Assembly: GCA_963921195.1 (NCBI GenBank)
Contig: OY992537.1
Location: 145,400,275 to 145,464,274 of the forward strand
Direction of reading: 5' to 3'
Length of the DNA stretch: 64,000 nt
Source of the DNA: Pegoplata infirma
Taxonomy: Eukaryota; Arthropoda; Insecta; Diptera; Anthomyiidae
Positions 1-11,042 of the stretch are shown here, in pieces. Positions within the stretch are counted from its first letter, which is position 1, and the number at the start of each line of letters is the position of its first letter. Both the position numbers and the translations under genes were made by a program. The notes under the pieces were generated by a model. That model saw only the letters and a list, made by a program, of their open reading frames with translations, did no database searches and was not told the DNA's origin.

Positions 1-727
1 TTATTAAGTACACACAAAAAACTCAATTCTTTAAAATAACAAGAAAAAATTCTTTAATTTTTATTTCTTAAGCAAAGTAAAAATTTCTTTAAATTAACAA
101 TAAAAATGCACTGTTTCAAAGAATTTGTATAATAGATCTAGTGAAAAAAAAAAATGTATGGGAAAAAATAGATTAAAGAAAATTGTTCATTAAATTTAGT
201 TGGTCTTAATTTATTTCTTTAAATTAAGTAAACATATTTATTCAAATTAAAGTAATCTTTCACTTAAACTTATAAAACCGTGTAATTGTTTTTATTACAA
301 TCAAATTGGTTTTTTTTTAAAGTTTTTTTTAAACATTTTCAGAAATAAATAAGGAACTTTTTCAATAAAATTCTTAAAACAAATTAAGAAAGTCATAAAT
401 AGAGATAGAAATTATTATGTAAAAGTTAACAAGGCGTTTTAAAAACATATTTTCATCATTGTTATCTTAATTTCTTTCCAATAAATTATTGATTTTTCTT
501 AAAAAATATCAGCTTAATTAATTTTAACCATTATTTTTCATAAAATAAATATTAAAAATTGAATCAAAGAAATTTGACTTTAAATATATGCGACAATTAA
601 TTAAGTTTATTATAATAAACTTCAAATTAAAGAAGCATATCTTTAAATTTATTTAACACTTAATAAATATAAAGACAATTTCTTTAACATTTAAAATTGA
701 AACAACCCCAATAAATACATATTTACA
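1..727. other. AT-rich non-coding stretch
   Basis: No gene is visible. The stretch is very AT-rich and repeats short motifs around TTTCTTTAAAT on both strands. The same flavour recurs near 37200-37500 and 39250-39480, so this is probably old, decayed repeat sequence. Confidence 0.5.
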
Positions 728-1181
728 CATGTGTACAGTGCTGCCAGGCTTTTTTTGTGAAAAATCGTCAAAATTTGGAAAAAAAATCGTCAAAATCGTC
801 AAAAGTTTCAAAAAAAGTCGTCAAAAATTCGTCACTTTAAAAAATGTTAAAAAACACATTTTTAGATAAATTAAAATTTTAAAACCCACAACAAATTTTT
901 TTTTATCCACTTTTGTTTAATGAATTTTTTAAATTTACGTACACAAAATATTTTTTAGCTAAATAAAAAGGATTTTTTTTTAAATAAGTGACAAAATAGT
1001 AGAAAGTCAATCGATTGTTTCAACAGACAGCAACATTCAATTTTAACTGCTGATAAAATAAATATCATTAAATCTTTAACAAATAAAATTTCTTACATTT
1101 ATTTTTACTATAGAAAACAAACTACAAAGTCATTAAAATAAGCGTTATTTGTTTTAGAACTTCAGAACGCATCAAAATAAG

Positions 1182-1532
1182 GAAAAGGTTGATATTCAGC
1201 TGGCCGATTCTAGGCTGATGGGAGATGCATCTGGCATTTTTGAAACCGAATCTGGTAACGAATGCGACCTCTGTGATGGCATGGAGGATAAAGCCGATGC
1301 CACGATGGGTGACATTCAGGACGAGGCCCATGCAGTGAGGAATTCGGAGAGTTCTGTTGCCTCCGATTCAGAACAGATGGGATATATATCTGGCTTATTC
1401 GAAACCGAATCTGGGGACGAATGCGACCTCTATGATAACACGGAGGATGAAGCCAATAACACGGTGGTGGAAAGGATGGTGGAAAAAAAGCAAGATGTTG
1501 CGGTTCCTACAAATAAACCTCCATCACTGTAA
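1182..1532 (+). pseudogene. LOA ORF1 C-terminal remnant (copy 1)
   Basis: The frame is open from the truncated 5' edge to the stop at 1530-1532 and matches the last ~116 codons of ORF1 in copy 2. It is acidic, with a duplicated block: GIFETESGNECDL recurs about 58 residues later as GLFETESGDECDL. This part has no recognised catalytic motif. The ORF overlaps the start of ORF2 (ATG at 1495) by 38 nt in the +1 frame, the same arrangement as in copy 2, which suggests translational reinitiation or coupling. It cannot be made as drawn because its start region is missing. Confidence 0.7.
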
Positions 1533-2330
1533 GGCAGCCTCAGCTGCACTCTTGCTGCGCCTGACGACAGGAGCAGTTGACTTGGTTTTTATCCAAGAGC
1601 CCTGGGTGCGGGGTGGCAGGGTTTGCGGATTGAAGACCCCTGGGTTTAAGTTGGTGGTTGCCAAAGGTGAGGGCTCACCAAGAGCCTGCATCTTGGCAAA
1701 AAATGGCTTAAATATATTCTTTTTATCAACTTTTAGTGATATGGATGTTACAGCGGCTAGCTTAGAGCTTCATGGGAAGTCTATTTGGCTCGCCTCTGCG
1801 TATTTTCCTAATCCGGGGTCAATACCCCCGGAGAAGGTTGTCGGTCTAATTCGGGAGTCTGAATCTAGGGGACACACATCATTCGATATGGGGAAGTACA
1901 GACACAAATGATAGAGGCGAATCACTTTTGGAGTTTTTGTTAAGCACTAACCTCTATATTTGTAACAAGGGTGGTGAACCAACTTTCGTTACAAGTACGC
2001 GGCAAGAGGTTCTTGACGTAACACTTGTATCAGATACATTGTCTGATAGAATTGATGACTGGAGAGTTTTGGAAGAGCATTCTTTCTCAGATCATCGCTA
2101 CATTGAGTTTTTACTCAGGGAGCGTGCCCCGGTTGAGACAGTCTCTAGAAATCTGAGGAGAACAAACTGGGTGAAATATAGGGAGACTTTTTCTTTGCTT
2201 TTGGATGAAGTACCCTTATCTAAACCACATAGTTTGGCGAAAATTGACTATCTGGTTGACCATATAACAAATGTTTGTAATAGGTGCCTGGATGCGTCTT
2301 GCCCTTCTGCAAAGCCTAGAGGAAAAAAAA
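1495..2330 (+). pseudogene. LOA ORF2 endonuclease domain (copy 1), frameshifted
   Basis: This is the APE-type endonuclease that nicks the target DNA for target-primed reverse transcription. It starts at the ATG that opens FLQINLHHCKAASA. The N-terminal half has the IQEPW motif (metal-binding Glu) and runs in one frame to about 1880. A 29-bp deletion relative to copy 2, just after 1875, removes the DANAHH segment and shifts the frame. The C-terminal half (about 1888-2330) continues in the next frame and keeps SFSDHRYIEF, the SDH box of this fold. This copy therefore holds the C-terminal half that copy 2 lost, and lacks a central motif that copy 2 kept. The domain ends at an A8 tract where the frame changes again. 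Confidence 0.75.
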
Positions 2331-3806
2331 GCCACCTTGGTGGTCAAATGAGTTGCAGACGAGCAGAGATTCCTGCAGAAAGCTCTTTAATAAGGCTAAA
2401 TTTTCAAGAGCGGACGAGGACTGGTCTGCATACAGGCTGCAACTTAAGAGTTATAAAAAGATGATCAGAAATGCAAAATGTGATTCTTGGAAAAACTTCT
2501 GTGGAAACATAGAAGACGTTTCTGAGGCATCCAGGCTGCGCAAGGTTCTGGCTTCTTCTCCTTGCACCCTGGGATACCTGAAAGATCCTAATGGGGTGTG
2601 GTCTTCCTCCAGTGGAGAGTCGCTGGATCTCCTTTTAAACACGCATTTTCCGGGCAATTCCATGACGCCGTTTCAAGCTTTGGAACGTTCTGACGCCCAA
2701 GCATCTGAAATTGCTTCGGAAATAATAAATATGCCAACATTAATCTGGGCGATAAAAAGCTTCAGGCCCTATAAATCCCCGGGACCTGATGGTATAATCC
2801 CGGCTGAGTTGCAGCAAGTGTCGGACTATATAGCCCCGTTGCTGTATAATTTATACACAGCATGCATCAACTGGTCGTACATTCCTTTAAAATGGAGGGA
2901 TACCAGAGTCGTATTTATCCCGAAGGCTGGGAAAGGTTCCCACACAGCTCCGAAGGATTTCAGACCAATTAGTCTGTCTTCTTTTTTGTTAAAGACAATG
3001 GAACGAATGATAGACTCATATTTGCGTAGAGTGATTGACCCGAGGTTGCTTTCGACAAAGCAACATGCATACAGCAAGGGACGATCAACGGAAACAGCTC
3101 TTCATGAGCTCGTTGGTACCATCGAGAGATCGCTTTCGGTAAAGGAGTACACTATGGGGGCCTTTCTTGATATTGAGGGGGCTTTTAATAATGTCATCCC
3201 AGAATCGATAATATTGGCATTGTCTGGTCTGGGAGTAAAGCGTGAAATCGTTTTAATGGTGGAAAGCCTACTTGCCAGTAGACGTATAACGTCTGAATTG
3301 GGAGCGTCCGTCATATCTCGATTTGTCAATAGGGGCACACCACAAGGAGGTGTTCTTTCGCCGCTTCTTTGGAACCTGGCACTGAATTCAATGCTACTAT
3401 CTCTAGAAGCACGTGGTTGTCATGTTGTCGCATATGCTGACGATGTCGCGATAGCGGTAAAGGAGAAGCATCTGCCAACATTGCGGGACATTCTTCAGGG
3501 TTCTCTGAAAGATCTGTCTAAATGGGCAAGAGACTGTGGTCTAGGAGTTAATCCTAGTAAAACAGAGCTTGTTTTATTTACAAGGAAAAATAAGATTCCT
3601 GCTTTTGATCCTATTTCTCTGGACGGTACTGAAATCACCTTCTCAGATGGAGCCAAGTATCTTGGAGTATTTCTAGATAGGAAGCTGAATTTCAGGCGTA
3701 ATATTGAGGAACGGGTGAGAAAAGCAACGATTGCTTTGTATTCCTGTAAAAGGGCCATTGGAAAACGATGGGGTTTTAGCCCTCAAGTCGTTCATTGGAT
3801 CTATAC
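2331..3806 (+). pseudogene. LOA reverse transcriptase domain (copy 1), interrupted
   Basis: The RT polymerises element cDNA at the nicked target. After the A8 tract the frame reads PPWWSNELQ and on through the fingers-palm region. Visible motifs are KSPGPDGI, PKAGKGSHTAPKDFRPISL, motif A FLDIEGAFNNV, motif B GTPQGGVLSPLLWNL and motif C YADDVAIAV, so all three palm motifs are intact here. The reading frame is cut at WIYT by the hAT insertion at 3807. The codons up to 3987 come from the insert, not the RT. The thumb and RNase H resume at 6606. Confidence 0.85.
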
Positions 3807-4211
3807 CACACATGAGCTCAAATGTATTCCCTTCTTCGCTTACACCAAATCATTCGCTTCAGAGTACACTATTTTTAGAGTACAGTGTTTGCGAATGAGA
3901 ATGTTTACTATGATGCTAAACAACAAATTAAAAAATTTGCTGTGCTTGTTTAAACGAACACGAAAAATGTCGTGTTTGAACGATTAGAATGAAACAAACG
4001 TTCGTTTTTAGAATAACAAACATAGTATAGATTATAAAAATAACACCGTGTTATAGAATATTTTTAACATACACTGATCGCTTAGAATGTTTTTGTAAAA
4101 AAATGTTTAAAAAAAATTGTTGGAAAACTTATTATAAATATGGGGGTAGTAAAAAAAAAACGTTTTGATGAAAAAGTAAATTATGCATTGTGAAAAAATG
4201 TATTTGGATGT

Positions 4212-5004
4212 ATGTACATTAGACTGCCCAGAAAAAAAGCGAAGTTTTTATTTTCTTGGGGGATACCCGCAAATTTTGTTCCTTTTTGTGCAAAAAAATT
4301 TCGGTTTTTTTTTGGGATTTTTAAAATATTATCTAGAGGTCGCGATCTCGCGTTTTATAACGATTTATTTTTTTTTGAGTTTTTTATTATTTTAAATTGT
4401 TAAATATGATTAATATGATAAAATATTAATAATTTCAGACAAAAAAAAAATAAATTAAAAATTAAATATCGCTCATTCCATGAGATGTCTCCCAGCATCT
4501 AATCAAATGTTCTTTAATTTATTTGAAATTTCGCACACAGGTACACTATGGAGCAATTAAAATAAATTCGTTTTTAGTTTCGCGAAAATCCACGAATTCG
4601 CGAACGCGAATATATTCGCGAATTCGTGGATTTTCGCGAAACTAAAAACGAATTTATTTTAATTGCTCCATAGTGTACCTGTGTGCGAAATTTCAAATAA
4701 ATTAAAGAACATTTGATTAGATGCTGGGAGACATCTCATGGAATGAGCGATATTTAATTTTTAATTTATTTTTTTTTGTCTGAAATTATTAATATTTTAT
4801 CATATTAATCATATTTAACAATTTAAAATAATAAAAAACTCAAAAAAAATAAATCGTTATAAAACGCGAGATCGCGACCTCTAGATATTATTTTAAAAAT
4901 CCCCAAAAAAAACCGAAATTTTTTTGCACAAAAAGGAACAAAATTCGCAGGTATCCCCCAAGAAAATAACAACTTTGTTTTTTTCTGGGCAGTCTAATGT
5001 ACAT
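4212..5004. repeat. 793-bp palindromic MITE
   Basis: The two arms are near-perfect inverted copies meeting at about 4608 in an AT/CG palindrome around TTCGCGAATTCG. The outer ends read ATGTACATTAGACTGCCC and its inverse. Short ORFs in the arms (4183-4403, 4924-5139) are low-complexity by-products of the repeat and have no support as genes. Confidence 0.75.
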
Positions 5005-5187
5005 ATTATGTATAAGAAAAATATGCAAAATAATGCTGTTAGTTTTTTGTTTGTCTTTTTACACTTGCTCGTACACGCACACGCACAATCTTATTGTGTC
5101 GTTGAAACAAATCATAAACATTGTGTTTTTTTTTTTTAACTAAAAGTATTCCCAACAACAATAAGTAGCGCTTTAAAGTTTTTTACA

Positions 5188-5960
5188 TTAGGGTGGAGCT
5201 AATTAGATCTATTTCGAAAACGTCGGGTCGGTAAAGTTGCCTTTTAGGGTTGACATTAACACATTAAAATATTGATCCTGTGAGACAATGGCCTTGGCTT
5301 CAAAATCGGAGAGTTCCGAACAGAGTAAAAAAATATATTTTTTTTCTTAAATTATTTAATATTCGGACATTACTTAAAAAGTGTTTTTATGGTAATTTTT
5401 TTTTTTGTCTGTAAAAATTTGTTTTTGTCTGTAAATTTTTTTTCTTGTTTTGCAAAAAATTATTTTATTATTTCTTGTTTTGCAAAAAATATTTTTAATT
5501 CGTTTTTTGCTGAAAATATAACGTCATGTTGACTCAGTTTTGAGAAGATGTTTATTTTTATTTGTCGTTTTGTTTAATTTGGCCTTTAATGCAATTTGAA
5601 ATTAATTTTAAGAAATTAAGTTGTTTTTAAAGAACATTTTTTAAATTTCTTTACAGAAAAAAAAAATGTTTACCATAAAAACACATTTCAGTAATGTCCG
5701 AATATAAACTAAAGGCTGGGTTAGCTACCCGTAACTGTCCCCCTACGTAGCGTAGTGATCAAAATCAAATAGAAAATCACAGTCTGCAAAGAAGAATAAT
5801 TGCACTCATTTGTTCTTATATAACGAAAATCTCACTACGCTAGTTTACGGTTGAGGGTGCATAATAGTTTATTAGCCTAAATATTTAAAAAAAAAATTAA
5901 ACAATTTTTTTTCACCGACGTTTTCGAAATTCGAAAAAAGCATAATTTGCTTCACCCTAA
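5188..5960. repeat. MITE with TTAGGGTGGAGC ends
   Basis: The terminal inverted repeats are TTAGGGTGGAGC and CTTCACCCTAA, followed inward by matching ACGTTTTCGAAAT sequences. It has no coding capacity. Another inverted-repeat element (5359-5705) sits inside it. A further partial end (CCACCCTAA) lies near 6150. Confidence 0.55.
5359..5705. repeat. Nested inverted-repeat MITE
   Basis: The ends ATATTCGGACATTAC and GTAATGTCCGAATAT form an inverted pair. Inside them the segment reading TGTTTTTATGGTAA recurs inverted as TTACCATAAAAACA. The centre is T/A-rich. No ORF is present. Confidence 0.6.
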
Positions 5961-6605
5961 TGCACATACAAAAAAATAGACAAACTTTCGGTATTAGCAG
6001 AACAGTTGAAAATTTTGTAAAAAAAATGTATTTGGTCACACACTACATATTTCATCATTATAGGTACTAACATTTTCTGCCATAAAGCAAAACATTTTTT
6101 TCCCACAATGAACATTATTTTTCGAAATAGAAAAAGAATTTTTCAATCCACCCTAATATTTATTTTTATGTATTAAAATTTTTTTATCCACTCTTATTTA
6201 TAATTTAATTTTCCCCATACTTATTTTTTATTTACCTCTTCATTTATGCTACATAACAAAATGTTTATTTTAATTCGCACTTGCATACATACATATATTT
6301 TTTTTATAAAAGAATTCCCCCAAATAGCCAAACAATATTTTTTTTTTTTTATAAAAATCATTCTAATTACACGCTTCAGAGTACAGTATTTTCAAATCAT
6401 TGGCTGTCTATGTACTCCCTAATTGGTTCATTCGTGTTACGAATGTCGTTACACTAGTGTGTGTAGCTTTCTCTTGCACTGTGAGCATAGAATGAAAAAC
6501 TCATTCGTGTTGAACGATAAGAATAGAATATTGTCCACATTCTAAATTTTTTAGAATGTCTCTAAACGCATTTTAACACCATCCGTGCACATGTCTGATC
6601 TATAC

Positions 6606-7857
6606 AGCAGTGGTGCGTCCAATTTTGCTGTATGGAATCATTGTCTGGTGGCCTGCTTTAGAAACAAAAGCGAACTGTGTCTTTATCACGAAGGTACAGA
6701 GAATGGCGTCAATGTGCATCACTGGTGCTCTTCGTACTACACCTACGGCTGCATTAGAAATCCTCCTTCACCTGATACCCTTGGACATATTGGGTAGGCA
6801 GTATGCAGCTGCGTCGGCAATTCGACTTAATAGCACGCTGCAATGGAGGAGCAGCGATTGTGGCCATAGCGCGATCTTGAAAAAGATAACAATACCACAA
6901 AATGTGGATTGTGCTCCCTCTTTGAGCCTCTTTGAGCGCCACTTTACCACTATGATACCATCCAGGGAGTCTTGGATGGGGGATACTCCGGGAAGTGGAG
7001 CTACCATAAATTTTTACACAGATGGATCGAGGCTGCACGAACAAGTGGGCTTTGGGGTCTATTCGGAAGAGCTTGGATTGAGCCTGGCTCGTAGATTGCC
7101 AGATCATTGCAGTGTCTACCAGGCAGAGATGCTGGCAATAAAGGAAGTGGCTGACTGGTTGAGCTGCAATGTCTTGTCTACAACCGCAGTCAACATCTAT
7201 ACTGACAGTCAAGCCGCGGTCAAGTCCCTGGATTCAATGTTTCTGAAAACAAGATCTGCCCTTAACTGCCGCACGTCTTTAAATGAGATGGCCAAGCAGT
7301 TTAACATACGACTCATATGGGTCCCAGGGCACAGAGACATTCCAGGGAATTGCAAAGCCGATGAGCTTGCAAGACTAGGAACTACCTTACAGGTTCCAAC
7401 AGAATTGGAATGTGTTGGTATGCCTCTAGAAACTTGCAAGCAAAACCTACGGCTTTGTTCAGCGACGGAGACTAATCAAAGATGGGCAAATGGATGGACG
7501 TGTGAGACAACACGACTGATTTGGCCTTCTCTTAATCAGGGGCGCACAAGTGAGCTGATATCGCTTCCAAGAGGAGAGATTTCGACGGTGGTTTCTATAA
7601 TTACCGGACACTGTCTTATAGGGAAGCACGCAGAGCGGTTAAATGTGCCGTCGAATGACTTTTGCCGAAGTTGCATGGATGAAGAGGAGTTGGAAACTAT
7701 CGAACACTTTATTTGCCATTGCCCGGCACTTTCTGGTCAGCGACTTGCTTCACTGGGATCTAGGGAGCTGTACGATCTTTCAGATTTGTCAGATGTCAAA
7801 ATTCAACATCTAAGGAGTTTCATAAGAAGCTCAAACTGGTTTAAGGACAGGGACTAG
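6606..7857 (+). pseudogene. LOA RT thumb and RNase H domain (copy 1)
   Basis: This is the C-terminal part of ORF2, resuming after the hAT insertion in the stretch VVRPILLYGIIVWWPAL. The RNase H removes the RNA strand of the RNA-DNA hybrid. Catalytic landmarks are visible: YTDGSRL (first Asp), YQAEMLAIKE (Glu), YTDSQAAV (second Asp), and the C-terminal WVPGHRDIPGNCKADELA containing His and the last Asp. It is followed by a Cys/His cluster (CRSC, then HFICHCPAL), common at the ends of such ORFs. The frame is open to the TAG at 7855-7857, so this domain is better preserved than in copy 2. It is detached from its start by the insertion. Confidence 0.85.
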
Positions 7858-8440
7858 TAGGGAAACCTATTACGATCCCGTGGTATCACAATGGACCTCA
7901 GAGTCTACGTGTGTTGACGTAAAACGTCAGCAGCCACTTACAACCTAACCTAACCTATCAAAATAAGACACCGTTATAATGTTTTTTCTGGCATTTTTTT
8001 TAGATTTTAAAAGGATATAAATTTTAAAAAATATTTTTTTTGTATCAAACATTTTTTGTCAAAAAACTCACCTTTTTGGAGCTAAAAATGAGCCTTTGAA
8101 AACATCCCAAAACTGACTTAAAATAGCATAAAATGAACGTATCAAAAATTTTGTGTAAAAATTTGTCGATAAAGACTCCAATTTTTCTCTGAGTTTTAGT
8201 TTTTGAGTCTAAAAATGGGCTCTTTGGGATGAATCGTTTTCATACAAAATTTTTAAATATTAGCTCCATTTTTGGAGTCACTATAGACTATGTTTGTTCA
8301 CTGGGAATTCAAATATTAAAAAAAAAGGATTTCTCATAAAAGAGGAACAATTTAAATTAAAACAATAATCATTTATTTTTTCATACATAACAAAAAAAAC
8401 GACATAATTCTTTAAGTGCAATTATATTTCCAAAAGATAA

Positions 8441-8659
8441 TGTGCTCGATTCTCGAATACGACTTCACCATTAACCCAATTTTTAAAAATTTGAAATTCT
8501 TTCGAGTTTTAAGATTTTTAAATTTGTTTTTGTAATTATTAAACATATTAACTAGATCTTTTATTGTTACAAAAAAAAAATTAAAATCTTAAAATTCGAA
8601 AGAATATCAATTTTTAAAAATTGGGTGAATGGTGAAGTCGTATTCGAGAATCGAGCACA
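8441..8659. repeat. 219-bp palindromic MITE
   Basis: The ends TGTGCTCGATTCTCGAATAC and GTATTCGAGAATCGAGCACA are perfect inverted repeats, and the match runs on through CGACTTCACCATT. It lies inside the 3' part of the hAT element. It has no ORF. Confidence 0.7.
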
Positions 8660-8918
8660 ATGAAATGTTGCAAATTTGTGACTTTCTTCCGTATTTTATT
8701 TTAATCGAATTTCATTAAATTTTTGTTTTAATTTAAACCCATTGTAAAATTAAAAAAGTTGCAAATTTTGAATTTTGTGAATAAAAGTGAAGTTACAAAA
8801 AATCGTCAAAATGTATGGGAATCAAATCAGAAAATCGTCAGTCGTCATTTTGCAAAATTTCATGAAAAAATCGTCAAAATGACGAAAAATCGTCACTTCT
8901 GGCAGCACTGCATGTGTA

Positions 8919-9491
8919 TGCATTTAGAGGAAAAAGAGAGAGGATTTTTTTTGCATATGCTAAATAGTGATACACAATTTTTTTTGAGAACAAAACTTTT
9001 ATTTCTCTATTTCTTAAAGATTTAGTTATCCAATTTAATGATGATCTACTTAGAATTAAGGAGGCATGTTACTAAATTAATGTAACACATAATAACTTTA
9101 AAGATACACATAATAACTTTAAAGATACCTGACTTAAAAAACAAAAAAACAAAGAAAAAATTTTGAAACTTCAAAAGAAAACTTGACTTTCTTCAATAAC
9201 AAATTCTAACTCAGTGCGTGCGGTCATATCGTTTAGTCGTGCAATTAAAGTGTGAAGTTTTTTTATCAAAAATATAATATTCATATAAAAGGTAAGTAAC
9301 AATGTTATATAAATGAGTGAAAATTAATTGATTTATTTGAAATAATATAAGTGAAATTAAATAGATTTGCGTTATTAATTTTCATTGAGTTTGTGTTTCT
9401 TCTCATATATAAAAAAACACAATGCCTGTTTCTGTGATATATGTAAGAGATTAATCACAATTGGAGCGTCAAGCGGTTTTCCTCAAATGTT
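8919..9491. other. Unassigned AT-rich spacer
   Basis: No gene is seen between the hAT element and LOA copy 2. Near 9213-9300 there is a less AT-rich stretch, TCAGTGCGTGCGG, followed 60-80 bases on by AAAGGTAAGTAA, which looks like a splice donor. It could be the 5' end of a gene or of another element; nothing downstream supports it. The last 20 bases are an inverted copy of the sequence just inside LOA copy 2. Confidence 0.3.
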
Positions 9492-9504
9492 ATCAAACAT
9501 TTGA

Positions 9505-10602
9505 GGAAAACCGCCTGACAAACAGAGCGCTGTTTCGGCCTCGTCATCGAAGTCTGGTAAAAGGTTGCGCTCGCCCGACGAGAAACCTTTACCTAAGAGA
9601 TCTAAGGTGACCGGCAACGTCTGGACTCAGTCTTTTAGTGAAGTGGTTAAAGGTAACTTCGTTAGGGCTGTGATAAACAGGCAAAATGGGGATTGTAGTA
9701 TTCCAAGGGACAAGTGGAGTTTAGTTGAAACTAAACTAAATGAAATCTACTATAGGCTCCTTGAGAGTATGCCTGATTTTCTCCCTACTACTGTCAACGC
9801 AGGTTGGTATCAGGGGCGAGTAAAACTCGTTGCTTTTGGGAACGAAAGATCCGCAGCCGTGTTTAAGGTTGCCATTAGCCAAGTTGGAGAGTTATGGCCT
9901 GGAGCCAGACTGGACGTTGTGGAAAAACATGATATCCCCTCGCAACCCAGAGCTCATGCATGGATCCCAATGGCTACAAATGACACTGCGGTGATTCTTA
10001 AGATGATAAAAGTCTGCAATCCTGACCTTCCAACTCAGAATTGGCAAATTGCCAGATTGGGTGAGATGGAGGGCGCTCGTCGTCAAGCAGTGGTCTTGGT
10101 TAATGAGGAATCGCTTCCGCCTTTAGCCAGGACTGACGGCATTATTAGATTTGGATTTTTTCATATAAGAGTCAATGTCTACAAGGGCGACCAGAAGACT
10201 TTTTTGGACGCAGACAAGCCAGTGGCAGAGTCGGCTGAGGAGGAGAATCGGGAAAAGGTTGATATTCAGCTGGCCGATTCTAGGCTGATGGGAGATGCAT
10301 CTGGCATTTTTGAAACCGAATCTGGTAACGAATGCGACCTCTGTGATGGCATGGAGGATAAAGCTGATGCCACGATGGGTGACATTCAGGACGAGGCCCA
10401 TGCAGTGAGGAATTCGGAGAGTTCTGTTGCCTCCGATTCAGAACAGATGGGATATATATCTGGCTTATTCGAAACCGAATCTGGGGACGAATGCGACCTC
10501 TTTGATAACACGGAGGATGAAGCCAATAACACGGTGGTGGAAAGGATGGTGGAAATAAAACAAGATGTTGCGGTTCCTACAAATAAACCTCCATCACTGT
10601 AA
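9505..10602 (+). pseudogene. LOA ORF1 protein (copy 2), N-terminally truncated
   Basis: This is the RNA-binding/chaperone-type ORF1 product expected to coat element RNA. The frame is open from the insertion edge at 9505, reading KQSAVSASSSKSGKRLRS, so the real start codon lies in lost sequence; there is no ATG near the edge. A central block of about 170 residues (AWIPMATND, then NWQIARLGEMEGARRQAVVLVNEESL) resembles the DUF4780-type domain often found beside fly RT genes. That is my recognition, not a search. The C-terminal 115 residues are acidic, with two ETESGxECDL repeats. No CCHC zinc knuckles are visible. The stop at 10600-10602 overlaps the ORF2 ATG at 10565 by 38 nt. Confidence 0.7.
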
Positions 10603-11042
10603 GGCAGCCTCAGTTGCACTCTTGCTGCGCCTGACGACAGGAGCAGTTGACTTGGTTTTTATCCAAGAGCCCTGGGTGCGGGGTGGCAGGGTTTGCGGAT
10701 TGAAGACCCCTGGGTTTAAGTTGGTGGTTGCCAAAGGTGAGGGCTCACCAAGAGCCTGCATCTTGGCAAAAAATGGCTTAAATATATTCTTTTTATCAAC
10801 TTTTAGTGATATGGATGTTACAGCGGCTAGCTTAGAGCTTCATGGGAAGTCTATTTGGCTCGCCTCTGCGTATTTTCCTAATCCGGGGTCAATACCCCCG
10901 GAGAAGGTTGTCGGTCTAATTCGGGAGTCTGAATCTAGGGGACACCAGTTAGTAGTGTGTTGTGATGCTAATGCACATCATTCGATATGGGGTAGTACAG
11001 ACACAAATGATAGAGGCGAATCACTTTTGGAGTTAGAAAAAA
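10565..11042 (+). pseudogene. LOA endonuclease domain (copy 2), C-terminal half deleted
   Basis: ORF2 starts at the ATG in GATGTTGCGGTTCC, inside the end of ORF1. The frame reads FLQINLHHCKAASV, then IQEPWVRGG, and keeps the DANAHHSIWG motif that copy 1 has lost. After GESLLEL it runs directly into the A-tract ahead of the RT. Comparison with copy 1 shows 387 bp missing, exactly 129 codons, including the SDH box. The endonuclease is therefore dead, although the frame up to the RT junction is unchanged. Confidence 0.75.

Larger units (their letters stand above)
3807..6597. mobile_element. hAT-like element inserted in LOA copy 1
   Basis: Copy 2 of the LOA element gives the empty site, so this 2.79-kb block is clearly an insertion. 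It is flanked by the 8-bp duplication ATCTATAC (3799-3806 and 6598-6605). The 13-bp ends CACACATGAGCTC and, inverted, CAGACATGTGCAC match at 10 positions. No transposase ORF is seen. The interior holds two palindromic elements (4212-5004 and 5188-5960) and AT-rich filler. Near both ends the motif TTCAGAGTACA recurs (about 3858 and 6376), probably a subterminal repeat. Confidence 0.7.
1182..7956 (+). mobile_element. LOA-clade non-LTR retrotransposon, copy 1 (5'-truncated)
   Basis: This copy lies in the hAT element and is flanked by the 11-bp duplication ATCAAAATAAG (1171-1181 and 7957-7967). It carries the end of ORF1, then endonuclease, reverse transcriptase and RNase H, and ends in CCTAACCTAACCT. 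It is about 98-99% like copy 2 at 9503-14661 wherever the two overlap. The 5' end falls within ORF1, a usual result of incomplete target-primed reverse transcription. Breaks: a 29-bp deletion in the endonuclease, a change of frame at an A8 tract between endonuclease and RT, and a 2.8-kb hAT insertion between RT and RNase H. The LOA clade is chosen from the opening FLQINLHHCKAASA of ORF2 and the C-terminal RNase H. Jockey-type elements normally lack the RNase H. Confidence 0.85.
736..8910. mobile_element. hAT-type element split by an LOA retrotransposon
   Basis: The termini are perfect 12-bp inverted repeats, CAGTGCTGCCAG at the left and CTGGCAGCACTG at the right. They are flanked by the 8-bp direct duplication CATGTGTA (728-735 and 8911-8918). 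An 8-bp duplication with CA-G termini is the hAT signature. Both subterminal regions carry repeated TCGTCAAAA motifs (about 766-830 and 8800-8895), typical of transposase-binding repeats. No transposase is seen in the parts that belong to it (736-1170 and 7968-8910), so it is a non-autonomous copy. Its own sequence is about 1.4 kb; the rest is the LOA element inserted at 1182-7956 and a small palindromic MITE at 8441-8659. Part of 7968-8440 is uncharacterised AT-rich sequence. Confidence 0.8.

Noticed and set aside
3807..3987. RT reading frame continuing to 3987
   Set aside because: Sequence after 3806 belongs to the inserted hAT element, as copy 2 shows.
9565..9567. TTG at 9565 as the ORF1 start
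   Set aside because: The frame stays open upstream to the insertion edge with protein-like sequence; the real start was lost by 5' truncation.
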